This document shows positions 26,311-31,869 of a DNA stretch of 32,723 bases, piece by piece. A program made the position numbers and the translations under genes. Positions within the stretch are counted from its first letter, which is position 1; every line of letters begins with the position of its first letter. The stretch is from Actinomycetes bacterium (lineage in GTDB: Bacteria > Actinomycetota > Actinomycetes > Actinomycetales > Cellulomonadaceae), in assembly GCA_021793115.1 (NCBI GenBank), contig JAJYTJ010000004.1:1-32723 (forward strand), written 5' to 3'. The notes beneath the pieces were generated by a model. It was not told where the DNA came from. It worked only from the letters and a program-made list of their open reading frames with translations, and did not search any database.

Positions 26311-26631
26311 CCGCGGGGGCCCGTCCGCGCGACACGCCGCGCGACACGCCGCCAATTCCGGCTCGGCCGCGCCACAGGAAAGGCGCGCTGAACTGCAGCG
26401 ATGCACCCGTCACGGCGGCCGGGGCCGCTTGTTGCGGCGGGGTGTGACGGGTACCTTCTGACACGGCGCGTCGACCCGGTCACGTCCGCGACCGAGGCAG
26501 GGGAGCGGACCGGAGTTTCCAGGGGGCGAGCCCGACCGGGCCCGTGTGTCCAACAGAGAACAGCCGCATCGCGGCCGGTACGAAGGGCACGCGGGCCGGT
26601 CGGTCGGGCCGGGGCGCACATCACGCTGTCG
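26311..26631. other. Gene-free stretch between the amidohydrolase and lnt
   Basis: About 330 bp without a credible gene. It begins with a possible short hairpin, CGCGG to CCGCG at 26312-26330, which could serve as a weak terminator but lacks a T-run. Then comes a 12-bp tandem duplication GCGCGACACGCC at 26327-26350, a hairpin with a 6-bp stem (CGCGCC, loop ACAGGAAA) at 26368-26387, and a strong inverted repeat at 26405-26452. The rest, 26453-26631, holds nothing I can identify before the lnt promoter. The open frame that crosses it lacks a start with any ribosome signal. Confidence 0.6.
26405..26452. repeat. Perfect 9-bp inverted repeat with inner stem
   Basis: ACCCGTCAC (26405-26413) is the exact inverse of GTGACGGGT (26444-26452), with a 30-nt interval. 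Inside the interval GCCGC (26424-26428) pairs with GCGGC (26434-26438) around a TTGTT loop. It could be a two-tier RNA hairpin or a spaced operator. It lies about 180 bp upstream of the lnt start. Confidence 0.7.
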
Positions 26632-26637
26632 TACGCT
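26632..26637 (+). promoter_or_regulatory. -10 element for leaderless lnt mRNA
   Basis: TACGCT ends 6 nt before GTG 26644. It decides the lnt start, because the open frame continues upstream for 80 codons without any ribosome signal. Confidence 0.6.
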
Positions 26638-26643
26638 GGCGCG

Positions 26644-28212
26644 GTGTCGCGCCCCGATCCGAACCGCCTGATCACCCTCGTCCTGGCGGTCGTCGGGGGA
26701 GTGGCCACACGCCTCGCGTTCCCCGCCCCGGGCTGGTGGCCGCTCGCCTACGCCGGCACGGCGCTCCTGTTCCTGGCGCTGCGCCGGGACCGCGCCTGGT
26801 GGAACGCGCTCGTCGGCCTCGTCTGGGGTGTCGCGTTCTTCGCACCCCTCATCACGTGGGCGGACTCCGCCGTCGGCTGGATCCCGTGGCTGGCCCTGAG
26901 CGTCGTCGAGGCCGGCTTCGTCGCGCTCTTCGCGGCGGCCTGGACGTGGGCCCGGCGCGGCGAGGCGGTGTGGCGCAGCGCGAGCCTCCAGGTGGTCGTC
27001 TTCGCCGTGCTGTGGGTCGGCGTCGAGGAGCTGCGGCAGGTGTGGCCGTTCGGCGGCTTTCCGTGGGGCCGGCTGGCGTTCTCGCAGGCCGACGCGCCCA
27101 TGGCGGCCCTCATGTCGCTCGCGGGCGCGCCGCTGGTGTCCGCCGCCGTGGCGGCGGTCGGCGCGATGCTCGCCCGTTCGGTGCTCGCGGTGCGTCGTGC
27201 CAGCGCGTTCGGCACGTTCGGCTGGCTCGCCGGCGCCGTCGCGCTGCTCGCGGTCGGCCTCGTCGTGCCCCTGCCCACGCAGGCGCAGGACGGCGAGCTG
27301 CGCGTGGGTGCGGTGCAGGGCAACGTGCCCGGCCAGGGCGTCAACGCCTTCGGCAACGTGCCGCGCCAGGTCCTCGACAACCACGCGCAGGGCACCAAGG
27401 ACCTCCTGACGCGCGTGGCGCCCGGACAGCTGGACCTCGTCGTCTGGCCCGAGAACGGCACCGACATCGACCCGCAGGTGGACCAGAAGGCCGCGGCGAC
27501 GATCGACGCCGCCGCCCGCGCCGTGGGGGCGCCGCTGCTCGTCGGCACCGTGCAGTACCCGACCAGCGGCGGCCGGTACAACACGTCCGTGCTGTGGGAG
27601 CCCGGCAAGGGTGTGGTGGCCAGCTACACCAAGCAGCACCCGGCGGCCTTCGCCGAGTACATCCCCATGCGGGGGTTCGTGCGGCTGTTCTCGTCCGAGG
27701 TGGACAAGGTGACGCGGGACATGCTGCCCGGGCACAAGCCGGGCTATGTGCCGCTGGTCTCGCCGCGCCTGCACCGTACGGTCGGCATCGGCGACGTCAT
27801 CTGCTTCGAGGTGGCGTACGACGACATCGTCCGCACCGCGGTGACCACCGGCGGTGAGGTGCTCATCGTCCAGACGAACAACGCGAGCTTCGGCTACACC
27901 GCGGAGTCCACGCAGCAGCTCGCCATGAGCCAGCTGCGCGCCATCGAGCACGGCCGTGCGACGGTGCAGATCTCGACCGTCGGCGTGAGCGCCGTCATCG
28001 CGCCCAACGGCGCCGTGCTGCAGCGCACGGCGCTTTTCACCCCGGCGCAGATGGTCGCTACGCTGCCACTGCGCGAGTCGCTGACCTTGTCCGACCGGCT
28101 GGGGCGTTGGCCCGCGTGGATCATCGACGCACTGGCGGTGTCCGTGGTCGTCGCCGGCGCGGCCGGGGCGGTCCGCGTGCGCCGCTCCGACCGGATCGAG
28201 ACTGCTGCATGA
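26644..28212 (+). CDS. lnt: Apolipoprotein N-acyltransferase
   Basis: Lnt transfers a fatty acyl chain to the N-terminal cysteine of lipoproteins at the outer face of the membrane. The 522-residue protein has about seven membrane segments in the first 220 residues, including the conserved VWPFGGFPWGRLAFSQ signature, then a nitrilase-like catalytic domain. The Glu-Lys-Cys triad is visible: Glu in LVVWPENGTDID (about 272), Lys in SYTKQHPAAFAEYIP (about 331) and Cys in GDVICFEVAYDD (about 386). A final membrane segment ends the protein. The stop overlaps ppm1 (ATGA). In mycobacteria the equivalent domain is fused to Ppm1; here they are separate genes. Confidence 0.93.
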   Translation: MSRPDPNRLITLVLAVVGGVATRLAFPAPGWWPLAYAGTALLFLALRRDRAWWNALVGLVWGVAFFAPLITWADSAVGWIPWLALSVVEAGFVALFAAAWTWARRGEAVWRSASLQVVVFAVLWVGVEELRQVWPFGGFPWGRLAFSQADAPMAALMSLAGAPLVSAAVAAVGAMLARSVLAVRRASAFGTFGWLAGAVALLAVGLVVPLPTQAQDGELRVGAVQGNVPGQGVNAFGNVPRQVLDNHAQGTKDLLTRVAPGQLDLVVWPENGTDIDPQVDQKAAATIDAAARAVGAPLLVGTVQYPTSGGRYNTSVLWEPGKGVVASYTKQHPAAFAEYIPMRGFVRLFSSEVDKVTRDMLPGHKPGYVPLVSPRLHRTVGIGDVICFEVAYDDIVRTAVTTGGEVLIVQTNNASFGYTAESTQQLAMSQLRAIEHGRATVQISTVGVSAVIAPNGAVLQRTALFTPAQMVATLPLRESLTLSDRLGRWPAWIIDALAVSVVVAGAAGAVRVRRSDRIETAA

Positions 28213-28988
28213 CCTCCGCCGCCCGACGCGTCCTCGTCGTCGTGCCCACGTACAACGAGCGCGAGAGCCTTCCGGGGGCGCTGGAGCGCCTGGCCGAGCA
28301 CGTGCCCGACGCGGACGTCCTCGTCGTCGACGACGGCTCGCCCGACGGCACCGCGGACCTCGCGGACAAGCTGTCGGAGGCGGACGCCCCGGAACGCGGC
28401 CGCACCGCGATCTTCGTGCTGCGCCGCGCCAAGAAGGAGGGCCTCGGCCCGGCGTACCTGGCCGGCTTCGCCTGGGCGCTCGAGCGCGACTACGACGTCG
28501 TCGTCGAGATGGACGCGGACGGCTCGCACCGCGCGCAGGACCTGCCGAAGCTGCTGGCCCGCTCGGACGAGGCCGGCCTGGTCATCGGCTCGCGCTGGGT
28601 CAAGGGCGGCACCGTCGTGAACTGGCCCTTGAACCGCGAGATCCTCTCGCGGGGCGCCAACCTCTACATCCGGATCGCGATCGGCACGTCGATCAAGGAC
28701 GCGACTGCGGGGTTCCGGGCCTACCGCGCCGACCTGCTGCGGGCGATGCCCCTGGGCGACGTCTCGTCGCAGGGCTACGGCTTCCAGGTGGACATGACGC
28801 TGCGCGCCCGCGCGGCCGGCGCCCGCATCGTCGAGGTCCCGATCACGTTCGTGGAGCGCGAGCACGGCGTGTCCAAGATGAGCGGCGGCATCATCGGCGA
28901 GGCGCTCGTGTCGGTCGCGCGCTGGGGTGCAGCGGAACGCGCCCACCAGGTGGCGGGCGCGTTCCGTCGGGTCGTCGGGAAGGCCTGA
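28209..28988 (+). CDS. ppm1: Polyprenol-phosphate mannosyltransferase (Ppm1/DPM1-like)
   Basis: Ppm1 uses GDP-mannose to make polyprenyl-phosphate mannose, the donor for mannolipid, lipoglycan and protein O-mannosylation at the outer membrane face. The 259-residue protein is a soluble GT2 enzyme: LVVVPTYNERESL at the N-terminus, LVVDDGSPDGTAD, the catalytic MDADGSH (DxD) region at about 98-104, ATAGFRAYRADLL, and GFQVDMTLRA, then VEREHGVSKMSGG. The ATGA overlap with lnt couples the two. It is convergent with rbpA, leaving only 3 bp between stop codons. Confidence 0.93.
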   Translation: MTSAARRVLVVVPTYNERESLPGALERLAEHVPDADVLVVDDGSPDGTADLADKLSEADAPERGRTAIFVLRRAKKEGLGPAYLAGFAWALERDYDVVVEMDADGSHRAQDLPKLLARSDEAGLVIGSRWVKGGTVVNWPLNREILSRGANLYIRIAIGTSIKDATAGFRAYRADLLRAMPLGDVSSQGYGFQVDMTLRARAAGARIVEVPITFVEREHGVSKMSGGIIGEALVSVARWGAAERAHQVAGAFRRVVGKA

Positions 28989-28997
28989 GTCTCAGGC
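28983..28997. repeat. Palindrome spanning both stop codons of ppm1 and rbpA
   Basis: GCCTGAG-T-CTCAGGC is a perfect 7-bp inverted repeat around one base. It contains the ppm1 TGA (28986-28988) and the rbpA stop (28992-28994). As RNA it could fold as a 5-bp stem with a 5-nt loop from either side, so it may be a weak bidirectional terminator, or only a consequence of two stops facing each other. Confidence 0.6.
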
Positions 28998-29336
28998 GCT
29001 GCGGCGCAGCTTGCCGGCACGCAGCAGGTCGAGGCGCTCGTCGAGCAGCTCCTCGAGCTCGCCGATGGTGCGGCGCTCCAGCAGCATGTCCCAGTGGGTG
29101 CGCGGGGGCTTGCCCGCCTTCACCTCCGGCTTGGACGCGTCCCGCAGGATCGCCTCCGCGCCGCAGCGGCACTCCCACACCACCGGCACGTCCGCCTCGA
29201 CGGAGAACGGCAGGATGATCGTGTGCCCGTTGGGACAGTCGTAGTACGCCTGGAGCCGGGGGGCGAAGTCGACGCCGTCCTCGGTCTCCATGCTGTGGGA
29301 CCCGATGCGCATGCCGCGCAGGGACCGGTTCGCCAT
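28992..29336 (-). CDS. rbpA: RNA polymerase-binding protein RbpA
   Basis: RbpA is an actinobacterial transcription activator that binds the primary sigma factor and stabilises the open complex. The 114-residue protein begins MANRSLRGMRIGSHSMETED, the usual N-terminal tail. Zinc ligands are Cys34 and His38 in YYDCPNGHTI and Cys56/Cys58 in WECRCGAEA. The C-terminal sigma-interaction helix is LLERRTIGELEELLDERLDLL. The ATG at 29336 is set by GGAGG about 8 nt upstream; an upstream in-frame start would only add untypical residues. A GGAACA-N16-CGTT promoter lies about 60 nt before the start. Confidence 0.96.
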   Translation of the reverse strand: MANRSLRGMRIGSHSMETEDGVDFAPRLQAYYDCPNGHTIILPFSVEADVPVVWECRCGAEAILRDASKPEVKAGKPPRTHWDMLLERRTIGELEELLDERLDLLRAGKLRRSA

Positions 29337-29402
29337 GGGTGAGCCTCCGTGCCGTCCGTGCCGCAGGACCCGCACCGGGACCTAGGGCCTTCCGACCGCT
29401 TC

Positions 29403-29428
29403 AACGGGACAGGGGCCCGGAGTGTTCC
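29403..29428 (-). promoter_or_regulatory. SigR/SigH-type ECF promoter of rbpA
   Basis: On the minus strand GGAACA (29428-29423) is followed by 16 nt and CGTT (29406-29403). This matches the GGAAY-N16/17-CGTT type promoter of thiol-oxidative-stress sigma factors (SigR of Streptomyces, SigH of mycobacteria). rbpA is a known SigR target in Streptomyces coelicolor. The predicted transcript start near 29397 leaves a leader of about 60 nt. Confidence 0.65.
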
Positions 29429-29465
29429 GCGCCGGGGTGAACGTCTGGTGAACGCCGGGCGAAGA

Positions 29466-29939
29466 TCAGCCCGCGAGGATCTCGCGCAGCGCCTCGACGA
29501 CGAGCGCGTGGTCCTCCGAGCCCTTGAGACCGGACACCGTGGCGACTCCGACGATCCCCACGCCGGCGACCCGCAGCGGCACCGCGCCGCCGTGCGCGGC
29601 GTACTCCTGGAGGGCGAGCCCGGTCGCCTCCTCGAACGTCGTCCCGCGGCTCTGGTGACGCAGGCCGACGAGGTACGACGAGGCGCCGAAGCGGCGCACC
29701 ACGCGTCCCTTGCGCTCGATCCACGAGTCGTTGTCCGGCACGCTGCCGGGCCGCGCGGCGTGGAACACCTGCTGGTCGCCGAGGCGGATGTCGATCGCCA
29801 CGGGCAGGTCCCGCTCCACGGCCTTGGCGTGGAGCAGGGTCCCGAGGCGCCACGCCTCGTCGTACGAGAACGCCGTGAGCACCAGCTCGCGCTCCTCCTG
29901 CTCGACGCGGGCGATGGTGGCGGTGAGGTCGTCGGTCAC
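29466..29939 (-). CDS. UPF0303 family protein (haem-degrading-domain-like fold)
   Basis: A 157-residue cytoplasmic protein of the UPF0303 group within the GlcG/HbpS-like (Haem_degrading) fold. Family landmarks are EQEERELVLTAFSYDEAW, PVAIDIRLGDQQVFHAARPG, the VPDNDSWIERKGRVVRRFG segment, SSYLVGLRHQSRG, and near the end AAHGGAVPLRV with VGIVGVATVSGL and EDHALVVEALREIL. Its biochemical role is not established, and haem degradation should not be assumed. The GTG start at 29939 follows CAGGAT at 7-nt spacing on the minus strand, a near-match to the leaderless pattern. It is a single gene in a region of decayed sequence. Confidence 0.85.
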   Translation of the reverse strand: MTDDLTATIARVEQEERELVLTAFSYDEAWRLGTLLHAKAVERDLPVAIDIRLGDQQVFHAARPGSVPDNDSWIERKGRVVRRFGASSYLVGLRHQSRGTTFEEATGLALQEYAAHGGAVPLRVAGVGIVGVATVSGLKGSEDHALVVEALREILAG

Positions 29940-29946
29940 GCGCCAG

Positions 29947-29952
29947 ATCCTG
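29947..29952 (-). promoter_or_regulatory. Possible variant -10 for the UPF0303 gene
   Basis: CAGGAT on the minus strand lies 7 nt before the GTG start. It differs from TANNNT only at the first base. Confidence 0.35.
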
Positions 29953-29962
29953 CCACGACGCG

Positions 29963-30034
29963 TGGACGCCGACGGACCTCGTCGCCGCCCGCTCGACGCT
30001 CACGGGGGAGCACCTCGCCGCCTACGTCGCCTGA
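29963..30034 (+). pseudogene. C-terminal remnant of a UvrA-paralogue gene
   Basis: The plus-strand frame encodes 23 residues, WTPTDLVAARS followed by TLTGEHLAAYVA, and stops at TGA 30032-30034. This matches the end of actinobacterial UvrA-like ABC proteins (drug-resistance DrrC/UvrA2 type), which typically close with GTPADLVAARSTLTGEHLAAYV. Nothing upstream of 29963 continues the homology: that sequence is the promoter and 5' end of the UPF0303 gene on the other strand. It looks like a scar left by a deletion that removed the body of the gene. A search against UvrA families would settle it. Confidence 0.55.
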
Positions 30035-30049
30035 CGAACACGTGTTCGA
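30034..30049. promoter_or_regulatory. SOS-box-like palindrome
   Basis: CGAACACGTGTTCG (30035-30048) is a perfect 14-bp palindrome matching the actinobacterial LexA box core CGAAC-N4-GTTCG; with flanks it is ACGAAC-ACGT-GTTCGA, one base from the 16-bp consensus. It lies 95 bp upstream of the UPF0303 start on the minus strand. No other intact gene is in position to use it. Confidence 0.4.
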
Positions 30050-30082
30050 ACGCGGCGCGGTCGAGCCGGAGCCTTTCGGGAG

Positions 30083-30277
30083 CTCGGCCGCGCGAGCCTC
30101 GGCGACCGTGCGACCCAGCAGGCAGAGCTCGTTGCCGTCCGCAGGGCCGATGCCGACGATCCCATCCTCGGCCTCCAGCACGTGCCACTCGGGCGCCTCG
30201 CACCAGAGCCCGGCGACGACCTCGGGCCGGCGGGCATCGACGACGATCGACGCGGGGCCGTCTCGGCAGACCGACCA
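30083..30277 (-). other. Unrecognised coding-like segment, probably a decayed gene
   Basis: Read on the minus strand, one frame gives gene-like residues with high third-position GC: ASIVVDARRPEVVAGLWCEA, then PEWHVLEAEDGIVGIGPADG and NELCLLGRTVAEARAAELP. After about 30083 the sense moves to another frame (ERLRLDRAAFEHVFVR), suggesting a frameshift. No ATG/GTG with a ribosome site precedes it, since the upstream boundary is the dif-like sequence. I do not recognise the family. Confidence 0.35.
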
Positions 30278-30305
30278 AGCGCCGATAATGCCGATTATGT
30301 CAACT
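30278..30305 (+). other. dif: Putative chromosomal dif site (XerC/XerD recombination)
   Basis: A 28-bp AT-rich island with dif architecture. The left (XerC-type) arm is AGCGCCGATAA (30278-30288), the centre TGCCGA (30289-30294), and the right (XerD-type) arm TTATGTCAACT (30295-30305). Against E. coli dif the XerD arm matches 9 of 11 and the whole site 19 of 28. The ATAA and TTAT inner halves flank the centre as required. XerC and XerD act at dif to resolve chromosome dimers at the terminus. Gene direction flips around this point and the flanking DNA holds gene remnants, both typical of a terminus. Confidence 0.72.
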
Positions 30306-30367
30306 AGTCGTGGATGGGCCCGCTCTTGAGAGCCGAACGGCCTCCCCTGGCCGTGCCGGCCGCCGCG

Positions 30368-30859
30368 CTACTGCGTGACGAGCAGGAGCTCGTACCGCTC
30401 CTCCACCAACGCGGCGTCGCGCGGCAGGCGCTGCCGCACGCCGGTCCGCCGGAAGCCTGCGCGGACGTAGAGGTCACCGGCCGGCGTGTTGCCGTCGAGC
30501 ACCCACAGCGACAGCGTGCGGGCGCCGTCGAGGAAGGCCTGGTCCCGGGCCGCCTCGACGAGGGCCCAGCCGATCCCCCGGCGACGCACCTCCGGGGCGA
30601 CCCACAGCGACACCAGGTGCCGGTCGTCCGTCGGCGACCCCGGTTCCTGGATGAGGCTGACCATCCCCCGCGGCACGCCGAGCTCGTCGATGGCCAGCCA
30701 CGTCGGCGTGGCCCGCAGGCGCATCCGCCAGTGCGCCTCGGTGAACCGGTCCTCGCGGCCGGAGGTCGGTCCGAAGCTGTCCGGGGACTCGTGCAGCGCC
30801 CGGAGCCGCACCTCACGCACGGCGCGCCAGGCGTCCTCTCCGACGCGGACAATCCTCAC
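30368..30859 (-). CDS. GNAT family N-acetyltransferase
   Basis: A 163-residue acetyltransferase of the GNAT superfamily, which transfers acetyl from acetyl-CoA to an amine of a small molecule or protein. The acetyl-CoA-binding loop is VSLWVAPEVRRRGIGWALVE (RRRGIG type, at about 87-106), followed by LSLWVLDGNTPAGDLYVRAGF, the usual C-terminal strand and helix. The start at GTG 30859 gives MRIVRVGEDAWRAVREVRL, the family N-terminus, and CATGCT ends 6 nt upstream on the minus strand. A longer frame to 30898 exists but would add 13 untypical residues. The substrate is not predictable. Confidence 0.88.
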   Translation of the reverse strand: MRIVRVGEDAWRAVREVRLRALHESPDSFGPTSGREDRFTEAHWRMRLRATPTWLAIDELGVPRGMVSLIQEPGSPTDDRHLVSLWVAPEVRRRGIGWALVEAARDQAFLDGARTLSLWVLDGNTPAGDLYVRAGFRRTGVRQRLPRDAALVEERYELLLVTQ

Positions 30860-30865
30860 CCCTAC

Positions 30866-30871
30866 AGCATG
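30866..30871 (-). promoter_or_regulatory. Possible variant -10 for the GNAT gene
   Basis: CATGCT on the minus strand lies 6 nt before GTG 30859. It differs from TANNNT at the first base only and would make a leaderless transcript. Confidence 0.4.
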
Positions 30872-30976
30872 CCGTACGTCCAGCGTGATCCGCGCCACCC
30901 GATGGCGGCGTCGCCCCAGGTCAGGGGCCGTGCGTGAAGTTAGGTGCCCCTTACCGTGCCCGCTCCCCCGCCCCGT

Positions 30977-30990
30977 CGGGGAATTCCCCG
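30977..30990. promoter_or_regulatory. 14-bp palindrome upstream of parA, possible operator
   Basis: CGGGGAATTCCCCG is a perfect palindrome centred about 57 bp before the predicted parA transcription start and about 125 bp from the GNAT start. A second, overlapping inverted arrangement CCCCG-T-CGGGG lies immediately left of it. The position suits an activator or distal operator. The binding protein is unknown. Confidence 0.4.
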
Positions 30991-31028
30991 GCCCCCGGAC
31001 GCCGCTTCCGCCGCGCCCCGGCCCCCGT

Positions 31029-31034
31029 TACGGT
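31029..31034 (+). promoter_or_regulatory. -10 element for leaderless parA mRNA
   Basis: TACGGT ends 6 nt before GTG 31041, the same spacing as rpe, helY and lnt. Confidence 0.6.
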
Positions 31035-31040
31035 GTCGGG

Positions 31041-31808
31041 GTGCTCGTGCTCGGTGTGTGCAGCCTCAAAGGCGGCGTCGGCAAGACCTCGGTGACCTTG
31101 GGGCTCGCGTCCGCCGCGCTCGAGCGGGGCGTGCGCACGCTCGTCGTCGACCTCGACCCGCAGGGTGACTCCACCATGGCGCTCGGCGTCGAGCGCCCGG
31201 ACGGCGACGTCTCGCGCGTGCTCGACGAGCCCAGCGGCGACACCGTCAAGGCGGCCACGGCCGCCGCGGGCTGGGCCGACGACGGGCTCGACGTCCTCGT
31301 CGGCTCCGAGCGCACGGTGCTCCACGACCGGCTCGACGACTCCGACCTCGACCGCCTAGGATCGGCCCTCTCGTGGCTGTCGGACTACGGCCTCGTCATC
31401 GTCGACTGCCCGCCGTCGCTCGGCGGCCTGACGCGCACCGGGCTGGCCGCGTGCGACCGCGCCGTGGTGGTCACCGAGCCCGGGCTCTTCTCCGTCATGG
31501 CCGTCGGCCGGGCCCTGCGCACCGTCGACGAGCTGCGCCGCGGTCCCGCGCCGGCGCTGCAGCCCCTCGGCGTCGTCGTCAACCGGGTCCGCGCCCGCTC
31601 GATCGAGCAGGCCTACCGCCTCGACGAGCTGCAGCAGCTCTACGGGCCGCTGGTGCTCGCCCCGCCCATCCCCGAACGTGCCGCGCTGCAGCAGTCGCAG
31701 GGCGCCGCGCGCCCCATCCACAGCTGGCCCGGCACGGCGGCCGGTGAGCTGGCGGGCGTGTTCGACGTGCTGCTGGACCGGGCGCTCCGCGCGCCCAGGA
31801 CGCGCTGA
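31041..31808 (+). CDS. Orphan ParA/MinD-family ATPase
   Basis: A 255-residue deviant-Walker ATPase: KGGVGKTS at residues 10-17, LVVDLDPQGDSTMAL (Walker A' Asp region), and LVIVDCPPSLGGLT as Walker B. Such proteins position DNA, division sites or other cargo. No parB, parS-like repeat or partner gene is present, so it is not the chromosomal parAB pair; it resembles the solitary ParA-like proteins of actinobacteria (PldP type). It is the only plus-strand gene to the right of the dif-like site. The start is set by the -10 element and by the family N-terminus MLVLGVCSLKGG. Confidence 0.9.
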   Translation: MLVLGVCSLKGGVGKTSVTLGLASAALERGVRTLVVDLDPQGDSTMALGVERPDGDVSRVLDEPSGDTVKAATAAAGWADDGLDVLVGSERTVLHDRLDDSDLDRLGSALSWLSDYGLVIVDCPPSLGGLTRTGLAACDRAVVVTEPGLFSVMAVGRALRTVDELRRGPAPALQPLGVVVNRVRARSIEQAYRLDELQQLYGPLVLAPPIPERAALQQSQGAARPIHSWPGTAAGELAGVFDVLLDRALRAPRTR

Positions 31809-31829
31809 CGCTGCTCCGTGCGCTCAGCG
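31803..31829. terminator. Possible hairpin terminator between parA and the MerR gene
   Basis: CGCTGA (31803-31808, which includes the parA stop) pairs with TCAGCG (31824-31829). Inner bases ACG and CGT could pair as an alternative. The two genes converge here and the gap is only 61 bp. No T-run follows, so efficiency is doubtful. Confidence 0.35.
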
Positions 31830-31869
31830 ACGTGCGTGACAGCCGCCCCGTCAGGGCCGAGCCGCGGTC

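Noticed and set aside
29936..30181. A short minus-strand gene starting at the GTG of MLEAEDG
   Set aside because: Coding bias is continuous upstream of that GTG and is lost downstream at a probable frameshift, so it is better described as a decayed segment.
30278..30305. Promoter for a minus-strand gene (TTGACA on the minus strand at 30303-30298)
   Set aside because: No -10 element is found at 16-18 bp, and the symmetry fits a dif site much better.
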